From an uncultured Eggerthella sp. (GTDB taxonomy: Bacteria > Actinomycetota > Coriobacteriia > Coriobacteriales > Eggerthellaceae), in the NCBI GenBank assembly GCA_900538545.1, contig UPYK01000004.1, positions 1 through 64,000 of the forward strand: a stretch of DNA of 64,000 bases, read 5' to 3'. Made by a program: the position numbers and the translations under genes. Position 1 is the stretch's first letter. Each line of letters opens with the position of its first letter. Shown here piece after piece: positions 16,837 through 25,358 of this stretch. The notes below the pieces were generated by a model that worked only from the letters and a program-made list of their open reading frames with translations, did not search any database and was not told the DNA's origin.

Positions 16837-17670
16837 TTATTTCAAACACCAGATATCCTGATCGCCGATTCCGTCACTGCTTGTACAAATCATTGGCTTG
16901 ATAAGACCATCAAGAGATTGCAGTTCATAAAGACAACTGTGGACTTCCTCTTTACTAATCCCTGTTACCTCGATCAAGTCAATTGTTGTTGCATGTCCCG
17001 CTCTTGCCAAACATGAACGGATTGCATCCTTGTTCAGCTCCCTGTCATTTTCTTGAATCATTCTGCAACGTATAGTATTGGTTGTGGGACGCTCCATCGC
17101 CTTCGCAATCTTATTAAGCACTTTATTCTCTTTTTTCGAGCCTTCTCTAAGCGCTTCAAGAATCCTTTCCTCTGTCGATGGGTTTAGGATGAAAAATCCA
17201 TATTGGGACAAATCTATTTCGACAGTATCTGAATACTTTCCATCTTCGTACTCTATTGAGATCCTTATTGGTCTTGAACTAACAGAATCAAAATTTCTAC
17301 TTGTTGTAATATATAGCAAGAACTTCTGCCCAGGTGCCAAGAATAATTGACTTTGATTTAGCTGCTCGATGTAAGACCTCCTGTCTTCAGGCAGATTGGC
17401 CAGAAAGTCCTCATTTATCCTTGCTTTAACATTATGTGCGCTACAAGATCCATTGTTTTGAATTACAAGGCAACAAAGAGACGATCTTACAAAGTCCACG
17501 TAAACTTGAATGCGAGGTCGTTGTGATTCTTCTCGCTGCCTTACCAATTCTGCTGTCTGTCTTTTTGCCGATGCAGAAGAAATAAAATTCGAAAGGCAAA
17601 TTAGACCAGTCAAAACAACATATATTGTTGTCGCTATCGCAACTACCCAACTTGGATCCATTTTCCTCAT
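16837..17670 (-). CDS. Unknown membrane-anchored protein
   Basis: 277 residues (ATG17670 or ATG17661; AGGATGAGG serves the latter). One N-terminal membrane helix (VVAIATTIYVVLTGLICLSNF) is followed by a charged helix (AKRQTAELVRQREESQRPRI), a beta-rich middle domain (IQVYVDFVRSSLCCLVIQNNG, a pattern common to small unknown membrane proteins of accessory regions) and a C-terminal ~70 residues with a winged-helix look (CLARAGHATTIDLIEVTGISKEEVHSCLYEL). I do not recognise a function. Base composition is lower in GC than the housekeeping genes to the left. It is the first gene of the accessory block that includes the radical-SAM/TcmP pair, but is separated from it by 350 bp. Confidence 0.7.
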   Translation of the reverse strand: MRKMDPSWVVAIATTIYVVLTGLICLSNFISSASAKRQTAELVRQREESQRPRIQVYVDFVRSSLCCLVIQNNGSCSAHNVKARINEDFLANLPEDRRSYIEQLNQSQLFLAPGQKFLLYITTSRNFDSVSSRPIRISIEYEDGKYSDTVEIDLSQYGFFILNPSTEERILEALREGSKKENKVLNKIAKAMERPTTNTIRCRMIQENDRELNKDAIRSCLARAGHATTIDLIEVTGISKEEVHSCLYELQSLDGLIKPMICTSSDGIGDQDIWCLK

Positions 17671-18020
17671 CCTTTCTTATTTATCTATGAGGTATTTATG
17701 AGACAGAATGTGAATTAGCCTTTGAACAGCTATCTCATAGTTCCTTCTGCATAATTAGGAATCTCGTATACCGAGTATTACGTCTAAATACTCAGACCGG
17801 TTTCAGAGCTTTGTTTGGGCAATTCGCTTCATTTGAACCCACCTGTGAAGCTTATTAGTTCAGCTAACAGACAAATTAAGATTGGAGCGCGCATGTCAGT
17901 GCATCTATTATTCCACTAGAGAAGCTATCCTGCCCTTCTCAAGAAGACTATTCTTGCACTAAACCAGATACAAACGTCTTGGTGTTTCTTTGCATCTCGT
18001 TCGGTAATTGCTATGGCTGC
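17671..18020. other. Intergenic, no gene seen
   Basis: 350 bp of AT-rich sequence between two reverse-strand genes; stop codons interrupt all frames and I see no RNA-like structure. Confidence 0.5.
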
Positions 18021-18836
18021 TTAAGCCGTCTTAGCCTGCAGCAAAAGGTGACTCTCTGGAATGCTGTCCGCACTCCAGGTTCCTTCTTTGATATAAAACT
18101 CGATATCACGTTTTAAGCAAAAGTCGACCATTTCAAGCACGCGCTCGTTATACCATTCTTTCACATTAGGATAAGAAGACACCATTTTATTATAGTTTGT
18201 TCGACCGAAAATAATTTTGTCTGCAAATGATACCTTTTCAAGTATCTTTGAAATGTCTTGCTCAATTATATTTGGTGTTGGATACGGCTCCATACTGACC
18301 CAGGTGTTACAACCAGCATCATGCAGCCTTTTTAATGCGGCAATTCTTTCTGTATATGGCGCTGATCCTGGCTCTTTATCCCTGCGATAGTCCTCATCGA
18401 GAGAAATGAGCGTTATTCCATAAACATTTTTTTTGGACATGTTTGACAATTCAAAAGGAAGGACCCCTTTACTCAAAACAACACAAGGAATGCCATCTTG
18501 ATTAAGGCGCTTTATAGCTTTAAGACTCATCTCACATATGTCATCATACCCATACATAAAAGAGTCTGTGGTAAAACATAGTTGGACATTTTCTATCTTG
18601 TTCTTCAATCGAGGAATCTCTTTATCGAGCAGCTCAATTGTATTAGATACCAAAACTGGGCTGCACCATTCTTCGTATGATTTAACCTTTCCGAAACGCT
18701 TAGCCATCATCATGGCATAGCATGGATACTTACACCCATGAGAGCACCCTTGCACGTGATTCATGGTGTAATCGCCATATTCGACCTTTGTTTTATACAG
18801 CATAGACTTACGCTCTATGTTTTTTTTACAATGCAT
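18021..18836 (-). CDS. Radical-SAM protein, partner of TcmP (Gp37/Gp68-like, DUF5131 type)
   Basis: 271 residues (ATG18836; the second Met, MLYKTKVEYG, is also possible). The cluster motif is GCSHGCKYPCYA: three cysteines spaced C-x3-C-x3-C, followed by MMMAKRFGK, the arrangement of the 'three-Cys-motif' proteins related to phage Gp37/Gp68 and spore-photoproduct-lyase-like enzymes. Downstream segments VQLCFTTDSFMYGY, GIPCVVLSKG and TWVSMEPYPTPN fit the SAM barrel strands. It starts 2 bp after the stop of TcmP (18839), so both are made from one message. The chemical reaction of this pair is not established; a nucleic-acid or peptide modification is conceivable. Composition is AT-rich relative to the flanks. 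Confidence 0.85.
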   Translation of the reverse strand: MHCKKNIERKSMLYKTKVEYGDYTMNHVQGCSHGCKYPCYAMMMAKRFGKVKSYEEWCSPVLVSNTIELLDKEIPRLKNKIENVQLCFTTDSFMYGYDDICEMSLKAIKRLNQDGIPCVVLSKGVLPFELSNMSKKNVYGITLISLDEDYRRDKEPGSAPYTERIAALKRLHDAGCNTWVSMEPYPTPNIIEQDISKILEKVSFADKIIFGRTNYNKMVSSYPNVKEWYNERVLEMVDFCLKRDIEFYIKEGTWSADSIPESHLLLQAKTA

Positions 18837-18838
18837 AT

Positions 18839-20035
18839 CTATTTACTCTTCAACCATATTCTTTTTCCAGAGCTGCTTCTCAAAAAAGTGCTTTTTCGCT
18901 TTGTCAGAGTATATTCTGGATCTCGTTTAACATCAATTAAGCCATCTTTTTCCATTTCGCCAATTACATCATATATATCTGCAAGAGGAACAGAAAGGTC
19001 AATATCGACCACATATTCTGCTATTACCTTTTCTGGAGTAACAAACTCACTATGTCCCAGAACGTGCTCTCTGAATGAAGATAGATAACTGCTCATATCT
19101 ATAACACGGTTTTCGCTGTCAATATCGAAAAGTATCAGTTGGCTCTCATACTGCAAATCAAAAAGTTCTTGCATTCGCTTTTGCATATTGTCATACATTA
19201 ATAGACAACCATCCGGGTGGTTTGAGAGATGAATCATTCGATATTTAGGCCGATTCGAGCTTTTCAATCTCACAGGAATATTTAAAACATACTTATAATA
19301 CTGGCTTAAGTTATTACATAAACCTTTAGTTATCTCTACTTCAGCCTCATATCCATCAATTTTTCCATCTTTGAACTTCTGGACTATCTCTTTCCAATAA
19401 TCGCCGCCAACTATTTGAGTTAATTTGTAAGAGTCTTTGGCTAAGAGAGGCTCTGTCCAGGGATCTTGCTCTTCAAGCCAATAATCTTCATCAATGCTGT
19501 TGCATTCGATTTGGTAAGCCCTACATGCTGCTCGGAAAAATCCAAACGAATTAAAATTAAACAAAATTTCAGCTGAATCAAATTTGACCGATATATTGGC
19601 AAATTGGTTAAAGTTGAGATGTTTTACGCCATACGGATCGACATACATAAATATATTTTTATTTTTCCCGATATCTTCAAGTCCCTTTAAAGAATTCGTA
19701 TAGTCTCCATCAATGACTTTCGCAAAAGGAACCTTAGGTAAATTCAAACGCAAATCTTCGCCATGCTTTTTCTCGATGAAAAAAGCCTTCATCAACGGAT
19801 TCGACACACGAGTTCTATTCAAGGCATCCTGCATCAACTCACAAGCTATAACCGGAGATCCTTTTGCGCCATCTGCAAATCGCCCTTTGCCTGCAAATCC
19901 ATCAATATAAATAAGGGGTTTTCGAGTGCTCAATATTTTAGAAAGATAAGGCACAAGATATGCTGATAGTAATTCATCTTTAACTACAGCCCATTCAGTT
20001 TTTTTGTCAAAAAAATCACTATTTGTTTTCGACAT
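18839..20035 (-). CDS. tcmP: Three-Cys-motif partner protein TcmP
   Basis: 398 residues from ATG20035 (GGAGGGTGT). The N-terminus FFDKKTEWAVVKDELLSAYL, then LIYIDGFAGKGRF (SAM-binding-like motif I), AFFIEKKHGEDL, and IFMYVDPYGVKHLNF (a motif-IV-like DPYG) give a class-I methyltransferase-like fold. The family is defined by its regular pairing with the radical-SAM gene found immediately downstream. The C-terminal ~90 residues (VTPEKVIAEYVVDIDLSVPLADIYDVIGEMEKDGLIDV) look like a winged helix, consistent with nucleic-acid contact. A LexA-like palindrome overlaps its promoter. No biochemical role is established; methyl transfer on DNA, RNA or protein is inference. Confidence 0.85.
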   Translation of the reverse strand: MSKTNSDFFDKKTEWAVVKDELLSAYLVPYLSKILSTRKPLIYIDGFAGKGRFADGAKGSPVIACELMQDALNRTRVSNPLMKAFFIEKKHGEDLRLNLPKVPFAKVIDGDYTNSLKGLEDIGKNKNIFMYVDPYGVKHLNFNQFANISVKFDSAEILFNFNSFGFFRAACRAYQIECNSIDEDYWLEEQDPWTEPLLAKDSYKLTQIVGGDYWKEIVQKFKDGKIDGYEAEVEITKGLCNNLSQYYKYVLNIPVRLKSSNRPKYRMIHLSNHPDGCLLMYDNMQKRMQELFDLQYESQLILFDIDSENRVIDMSSYLSSFREHVLGHSEFVTPEKVIAEYVVDIDLSVPLADIYDVIGEMEKDGLIDVKRDPEYTLTKRKSTFLRSSSGKRIWLKSK

Positions 20036-20045
20036 ACACCCTCCG

Positions 20046-20063
20046 ATTATAGAACATATGTTC
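20046..20063 (-). promoter_or_regulatory. LexA-like SOS box and -10 element in front of tcmP
   Basis: GAACATATGTTC (20052-20063) is a perfect 12-bp palindrome and fits the Gram-positive/actinobacterial LexA core GAAC-N4-GTTC. On the reverse strand it is followed directly by TATAAT (20051-20046) and then GGAGGGTGT-ATG of tcmP. Repressor binding would cover the -10 element. The -10 lies close to the start codon, implying a very short leader; the -35 is weak. Confidence 0.6.
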
Positions 20064-20491
20064 CAATTCTAACACTTATGCGCAGATTGCGACTCTTTCA
20101 TCCCGTTCGGCATACAGAGCGCTGGAATAAGTATCGGACACAGGTTTCCTGCATAGTCAATCAACTGGGGGTCGTACCCATTATCCTATGATTGTTCGCA
20201 ACAAACTTAAGCGATTTCGTTTGCAGTGGATGAAAACTAGATATGGATTTTCCAACAGATCACGTATGAAAATCATATCGATTCGCTGTGAGACTTATTA
20301 ACTGCACAACATGGATAATGCACTAATCTTTCTCTCAAGTTCACCTAAGCTTCATGGACATAGTAGGCACTCTGTGACATCTTCTTTAAAGATGAATCAA
20401 AAAAAGCACGACTAATGATAACTACATCGCATTTTTAACATGTAATAAAAATTAGAAACTTGGCACAAATAAAAAAGGGGAGGTGAACACC
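20064..20491. other. Intergenic between tcmP and a small forward gene
   Basis: About 430 bp, AT-rich. Holds the tcmP upstream region and ends with the strong GGGGAGGTGAAC ribosome site of the next gene. No further structure recognised. Confidence 0.5.
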
Positions 20492-20770
20492 ATGGCCAAT
20501 GAACAAGAAAGTTTATTGTGGCCAAAACAATGCATGGACAACTGTACGGGCGATCTTGACAACAGCGATAAGCTACTCAATTGCAAGGTATTCCCATGTA
20601 AAACGCTTTATCGCTATGCTGGCATACTTCCACCGCTTTTAGAAACAGGGCTCGAACTCGACAATCTGCTTATGCCTTGCATGTTTGACAAAACCGAAAA
20701 TCCACTCTATGTGAATCTATCGAATATACCGACTGACGATAGCACCAGACATGATTCTCGCGTGCGATAA
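20492..20770 (+). CDS. Small unknown protein
   Basis: 92 residues from ATG20492; GGGGAGG (20477-20483) is 9 nt upstream, and the GTG at 20483 overlaps that site and is less likely. Cysteines are frequent in the first half (QCMDNC, LNCKVFPC, then LMPCMF) but no classical zinc motif is evident. No membrane helix or signal peptide. Family unknown. The excellent ribosome site argues it is expressed. Confidence 0.6.
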   Translation: MANEQESLLWPKQCMDNCTGDLDNSDKLLNCKVFPCKTLYRYAGILPPLLETGLELDNLLMPCMFDKTENPLYVNLSNIPTDDSTRHDSRVR

Positions 20771-20862
20771 TCTCAAGATGCTGGCAAGTGCGCGAATGCA
20801 TTTGCCAGCATTGGTTGCATCATTTCGTTGCACATAGTTGCGTACAAGAATGCTAGAAAAAG

Positions 20863-21442
20863 CTAAATCTTATCGATGCTCGGATGCGGCTTGTCCTTAT
20901 CGCTCAAGATGATCTTGGTCGGATCGAACTCGGCATCGCCATCGAGCGCTGGTCACTCGATTCCGGCAGCAGGGCCGTTCCACATGAGGCGCCTTCGTCG
21001 TTGGGATAATAGACATCATCGCATTTATGGCAAAACTCAGCAGTATCAGACAAAACGAGGAAGTCGTGCGCGAACCCACGAGGGATAAAGAACTGGCGCT
21101 TGTTCTCAGCAGATAGCACCATGCCCTCCCACTTGCCATACATCGAGCTACCTTTACGCAGGTCAACCGTCACATCAAAGACCCTGCCCAAAACAACACG
21201 CACGAGCTTCGCCTGCGGGTGCTCGATCTGAAAATGCAACCCGCGCAGCACGCCACGCGTTGAAGACGATTGGCGCCCTGCACGAACTCACAGTCAATCC
21301 CACTAGCAATAGAATCAAGGCGTTTATACGTCTCCATGAAGTAGCCGCGATCATCGCCATAGGCTTTTATGCCAACAATCTTCATGTCTTCAATAGAAGT
21401 ATCCGTAAACATAAAATTCCCAGAAATATTCTGCTCAGCCAT
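20863..21442 (-). pseudogene. rfbC: rfbC (dTDP-4-dehydrorhamnose 3,5-epimerase), broken
   Basis: The reverse strand encodes a recognisable RmlC from ATG21442 (GAAAGGAATGATT) through IKAYGDDRGYFMETYK and CEFVQGAN. A one-base loss near 21266-21270 then shifts the frame; the next frame continues as SSTRGVLRGLHFQ, VRVVLGRVFDVTVDLRKGSS, IPRGFAHDFLVLSD and YYPNDEG. A second one-base loss near 20988 shifts it again into LMWNGPAAGIE, where the expected Trp is TGA, and then PALDGDAEF to the original stop at 20863-20865. Two frameshifts and one nonsense codon mean no functional enzyme. Total length matches an intact ~190-residue RfbC, so it decayed in place. The dTDP-rhamnose route is therefore not complete here. 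Confidence 0.9.
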
Positions 21443-21599
21443 AATCATTCCTTTCGACATACCTAGACGAACGAAAAACCTAGCGCCTGACGTCAGCTGA
21501 CAAAGGAATTCTCTGCAGAACGAAACTAAGAAATGACTAGAAGAAAAGCCATGAATTCGTTTCCGCAAATTGAGTCACTCCTGTTGAACTGAACTAGAA

Positions 21600-21870
21600 A
21601 TGCTCACATTAAAGAATATTGGCAATCTGACGTGGAATGAATCTCTCAATATGCTGATAAAACCCGTAATTGCTTGGACAGTTCGAGATGGTCACCGGTA
21701 CTCCGCAAGTGCGAAACCATGCGCGCACAAGAAGATCCGATGCCGCCTTGGTAGACGAATAAGGACTACTTGGCTATTTCAGTATCTTTTCCATGACCTT
21801 TGCGGAGATATTCAAGGACAGGTCACTGTAAACCTTATCAGTTACGGCGTAGCAGCGGTTTTAGCAACTT
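21600..21870 (-). pseudogene. rfbB: Fragment of a second rfbB (middle part)
   Basis: Base-by-base similarity to 31636-31870 of the intact rfbB in the same orientation: GAATATT...CTGACGTGGAATGAATCTC, CAATATGCTGATAAA, AGTTCGAGATGGTCACCGG, GCCGCCTTGGTAGACGAATA and GTAAACCTTATCAGT all have clear counterparts. The frame is interrupted. It corresponds to the catalytic-YxxxK region and its surroundings. Both ends stop matching abruptly, so it is a remnant, not a full gene. Lies just upstream of rfbC remnants. Confidence 0.8.
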
Positions 21871-22025
21871 TTCTCTTTCAGCAGGGTCAATGACTGCTCC
21901 CGTAAGAAGGAGCGCTGATAAGTTTTGCTACTGTCCCCATTCCACTTTCAGGTTTTGAATTACAGGCTATCGATTGCTCCACGAGGTATACTATTGAGAG
22001 CATAACGATTTCCATATGCTTTTAT

Positions 22026-22208
22026 TTAGACGAAATGTCTCTGATTGGCAGCATCAGATCCGACTAGAAAGTCTACGTCAAAGCCCTTTTCTTTATGTTA
22101 AGGAAAACTCGGCTCAATCACCTTGTAACCATTTGCTTTAAATATATCAATGCATATTTGTTCGAATTTCGCTCTGGACACATATCCCCAGCTCTCATTT
22201 TCTGCAAT
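22026..22208 (-). pseudogene. In-frame protein-like continuation past the stop of the zinc-ribbon gene
   Basis: Reading on in the same frame beyond the TGA at 22209-22211 gives IAENESWGYVSRAKFEQI, CIDIFKANGYKVIEPSFP, one TAA, then HKEKGFDVDFLVGSDAAN and a final TAA at 22026-22028. The composition and the GFDVDFLV motif look like the start of a restriction-endonuclease-like (PD-(D/E)xK) domain. It may be the decayed end of the upstream gene or a truncated separate gene. Assignment is tentative. Confidence 0.4.
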
Positions 22209-23456
22209 TCAAACCAAGTCCAAGCAAAGCATAATCTCCCAGCACACACATAGATTTCGAACCATTTCAACGCATTGACACATTGCGTCCATAATCCATA
22301 AATCCTTCTCATGGTGTATTGTTCCATCTTTCTCAACTACATGAATCAGTTGTTCTTTTGGATCAATTTTAAAACCCTTATGACTAAAAGCATTTCGCAG
22401 ATCAACGCTCCAGGCGGGATTAAGAAGATCAATAAATGCTCCTTTTAGCGGCAGTTTAAGGAGCGTCCCTTTTGCAATTCCCTTAAGTTTGAAAAAATCT
22501 TTTGGTAATCCAGCGGTATTTTGCGGCATCGTATCAAATGATCGGCTGCGAATAATATTGTCAAGCCCTATCAAAATACATGTCAGTCTACCTAGTAGCT
22601 CGTAAGCATCGCAATATATAGAACGAATATCTTCTAATGTGCATGAATTGGTCCCAAAACTGTTCAAATCATATTTCTCTTCAGAAAGTTGATAAGTGAA
22701 GGCAGGAATCAAAGACGGGAAAAGGTTCGCAAAGCAATCCACAACGTCGAGAATTTCACTAAGCACAGACCTCGCATCTTCATCGATTGTCTTTTGATAA
22801 TCAATCAGCTCTTTTGCCTTTTCTGGCTTGATTTTCCGCATAAAGCTTTTAGCCTGAAGTGCGCGATCAAAAGTCTCTTCTGAAGCGAGCATGGGGATTC
22901 CCAGCCAAAACAGACGATCAACCCGCTCTCCAAACTGCGTTTCTTCAATACAATAATCTGGAAAAATATCCGCTTCGCAGAACGCTATCTGATTTAGAGC
23001 ATACTTTTCGTTTCTTATCGTAAATAGATGCAAAGCACGATAAACACTCTCCCATGAATGTTCGTAATAGCCCAGACAACCAACAACCTTTCTTATATAC
23101 GAGCAAAACTTATCTTGATCGATTACCTTTATAGCCTCAAAGAAAGGATTTGATGTCTTAAAGAAACTAGTGGTGTCAAGCTGCTGCTTATGCATTTTCT
23201 TAGTCAATAATTCTCCAGAGCATTCAACAAGATATGCACTTTTTGGATATTCATGGCAAAAAGAGGCGGCTGTAGATTCATCAAGTACGAAATCAACTTT
23301 TGCCTTCAAAGGATCGAGCCGGACCTCGCCACAAATGCGAGAACCGCATTCACCGCAATAAAAACGAACTGGGTAACAGTTTAAATATCCTGCCTGGATT
23401 CGGACTCGATGGCAAGCTCCACACACACTGCACTTTATAAAATAGTTTTGGTTCAT
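22209..23456 (-). CDS. Unknown protein with N-terminal zinc ribbon
   Basis: 415 residues from ATG23456. The first ~40 residues have CSVCGACHRVRIQ and FYCGECGSRICG, two CxxC-type knuckles that should bind zinc. The remainder is mostly helical (for example QLSEEKYDLNSFGTNSC, LDNIIRSRSFDTMPQ) with a late AFSHKGFKIDPKEQL segment reminiscent of HEPN/abortive-infection-like helical domains, though without a clear R-x4-6-H motif. I cannot name the family. The protein may be truncated: the frame past its TGA still reads like protein (22026-22208). AT-rich, in the accessory block. Confidence 0.65.
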   Translation of the reverse strand: MNQNYFIKCSVCGACHRVRIQAGYLNCYPVRFYCGECGSRICGEVRLDPLKAKVDFVLDESTAASFCHEYPKSAYLVECSGELLTKKMHKQQLDTTSFFKTSNPFFEAIKVIDQDKFCSYIRKVVGCLGYYEHSWESVYRALHLFTIRNEKYALNQIAFCEADIFPDYCIEETQFGERVDRLFWLGIPMLASEETFDRALQAKSFMRKIKPEKAKELIDYQKTIDEDARSVLSEILDVVDCFANLFPSLIPAFTYQLSEEKYDLNSFGTNSCTLEDIRSIYCDAYELLGRLTCILIGLDNIIRSRSFDTMPQNTAGLPKDFFKLKGIAKGTLLKLPLKGAFIDLLNPAWSVDLRNAFSHKGFKIDPKEQLIHVVEKDGTIHHEKDLWIMDAMCQCVEMVRNLCVCWEIMLCLDLV

Positions 23457-24084
23457 TTTTCCTCTTTTGCCTGGATTGTTTTATAGATCGATACTTAGCA
23501 AAGACGCTTTTTGCAGAGTTAAGCTAACACAATGTCATTTTCAGAATCAACTTATTGGCTGTTTTTCAATGCTAGACATCAAGGCTTTATCTTTAGCACC
23601 TCCACCCAATATACATTGCTTATAGCGGCAGAATATACCTATCACATCAGTATTACTTCCTTACAATCGACACCAATAAGATAGATCTCGCCCAGTTGCG
23701 CACACGCAAGAATCCCTCAATAAGGTACGAATACTCATTAATGTAGATTATGCCATTCACATTGATCTCACAGAACTGGAAGTACCTCCTTGAAAAGGCT
23801 CTAACAGCCTGACAGACGATGAGCTCCTAAACATACAAAAATTATTGCTGTTTGAGTAGTTAAAAACGATTGCCTTGGTGAAAAAGATTACTCCCAAACA
23901 ATACAAACCCCGATAAGCCTAAAGAAATAATTATTTACCTATCGCGACCTTAGGCCATCGAATTCTAAACTCCATTGGCCTGGTCAATCGAAAGAGAGCA
24001 GGAACTATGGGCAATCAAGATGCTATCGTCTTTGCGGCATACGAAATTGGATGAAGCAGCAAATAACCGAATGGAGTGAAGTTG
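23457..24084. other. Intergenic with an rfbB remnant
   Basis: About 630 bp between divergent genes. Besides the rfbB fragment at 23650-23785 it is AT-rich and stop-filled. The right end carries the GGAG ribosome site of the gene at 24085. Confidence 0.5.
23650..23785 (-). pseudogene. rfbB: Fragment of a second rfbB (segment 3' of the middle part)
   Basis: Matches 31485-31600 of intact rfbB in the same orientation: CCAATAAGATAGATCTCGCC parallels CCGATTAGGTACGTCTCGCC, and the following AATGTAGATTATGCC parallels CATGAATCCAATCGC. The matched piece encodes the substrate-binding GETYLIGAN region and the DWIHVDDHSS region. Interrupted and short. Confidence 0.65.
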
Positions 24085-24822
24085 ATGGGGAAATTATTTG
24101 TTGAAGCATGGGTGAAATATCTAAAAAACATCGACAAAGCACCTCTTAACAGGTTCACTTGGAAGAAGCGCCTTAAAATAGCAGCTTTCTTTATATGCTA
24201 TTCCGTTGGCGCAATACTCGTAACAAAAGGTTGTAAGCAATTAAGAGCAGAGCTTGTTGTTGGGGGAGTTGTTCTCCTTATTATTGGGTGGATAGGCTTT
24301 TCTTCAGCACTGGACAAAAGGGCAGAAAAAGATCCGATAAAAAGGTTTTCTCACATGAGAAACACTTCTGCAGAGTTAGTTCCTGGCTATCTAAATTTAC
24401 TCAATTGCTCAGACCGTGAGTTACCCATGATTCTAGATTCTGTTAAAGAATATCGTGCTATTCGTACAAAGAAATACAATACGATTTCAAATAGAGCCTT
24501 CAATCTTTGTGTTTGCGGTTTGTTCGTGGCTTTCTTCAATCAAGCCATCCAGCAATCCCAAAAGAATAATCCTGAAATGGCTAGCGCTCTCTTGGTCATC
24601 TGTCTTTTGCTTCTCGCAGCTGCCCTATTAGCCCCGATAATTTGGATAGTGTGTGATTTCGCCTACACTGCATCTCTTGTAAAAACCGAAGCTGTGATCA
24701 GTGTCTTAGAAAACTACCGTTTTTCAGAAAAATATTCTTCAGGTGTTTCTGGAGATAAGAAATCTGTTCCGCCTTCCCCGCCTGCCTCGTCTGTTGAGAA
24801 CCAGTATTCAGCCCTGGCATAA
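24085..24822 (+). CDS. Unknown integral membrane protein
   Basis: 245 residues from ATG24085 (AATGGAGTGAAGTTG). Four hydrophobic segments: IAAFFICYSVGAILVTKG (~30-48), LVVGGVVLLIIGWIGF (~57-73), FNLCVCGLFVAFFNQ (~145-160) and SALLVICLLLLAAALLAPI (~173-195). A ~70-residue soluble segment (RHMRNTSAELVPGYLNLLNC...) lies between the pairs and a Ser/Pro-rich tail ends the protein. No recognised family. Isolated gene on the forward strand inside the accessory block. Confidence 0.65.
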   Translation: MGKLFVEAWVKYLKNIDKAPLNRFTWKKRLKIAAFFICYSVGAILVTKGCKQLRAELVVGGVVLLIIGWIGFSSALDKRAEKDPIKRFSHMRNTSAELVPGYLNLLNCSDRELPMILDSVKEYRAIRTKKYNTISNRAFNLCVCGLFVAFFNQAIQQSQKNNPEMASALLVICLLLLAAALLAPIIWIVCDFAYTASLVKTEAVISVLENYRFSEKYSSGVSGDKKSVPPSPPASSVENQYSALA

Positions 24823-24844
24823 TTCGCTTCGCTCTCAGTGTTAT

Positions 24845-25025
24845 CGGCTCACCACCAGGATGCGTTATCCTTGTAGCGAACTATGACATCGCACAACCCA
24901 GCTGCAAAATCAGTGCGCTCAGGAATCCAATCGAGCTCGATCATAAGCTTTTGCGTCAATCGCATAACGGCAATCGTGTCCAGGATGGTCTTTCATCCGG
25001 TCGAAATCATCGAACCCGTTACTTA
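24845..25025 (-). pseudogene. rfbB: Fragment of a second rfbB (3' end)
   Basis: Matches 31280-31440 of intact rfbB in the same orientation. In two frames it encodes DDFDRMKDHPGHDCRYAIDA and WIPERTDFAAGLCDVIVRY, ending KDNASWW, equivalents of the functional C-terminal region. The residue differences show it came from a distinct, divergent rfbB rather than a recent copy. A frameshift separates the two parts. Confidence 0.85.
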
Positions 25026-25358
25026 GTATCGTGATAATTTGCGAGACATATCGATGTCGTTTTGCTCGTAGTCGACGTCTATATCCAGTAACTCGATACT
25101 TAGAGATACTATCGTTTTCTAAAGCCTATTCTCCAAATTACAATGATTAAAAATTCATGATTCATAGTGAGTCGAAACAAACAAAACCCGCAGATAATAA
25201 GTATAAAACCAGGAAGAATCCCCCACCACCACTTACCGTCGTATCAGCTTCTAGCTGTAGATAGCTTTCTTATATATCGCGTTTTCACCTAAAATGTTTT
25301 GAGCATATGTAAAAATCCCGAATGAGCTTTAATTCGATGCCAAGTGAAAGGTGAAAGC
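25026..25358. other. Intergenic leader of the forward trio
   Basis: About 330 bp of AT-rich DNA without a gene. It must contain the promoter of the operon at 25359; no convincing -35/-10 pair stands out. AAAGGTGAAAGC just before ATG25359 is the ribosome site. Confidence 0.5.

Noticed and set aside
21600..21893. A 97-codon forward gene
   Set aside because: The same DNA aligns on the reverse strand with rfbB, so the forward frame is a chance opening in a remnant.
16392..25358. A mobile element behind the accessory block
   Set aside because: No transposase, recombinase, phage structural gene, or terminal repeat was found, although the composition suggests transfer.
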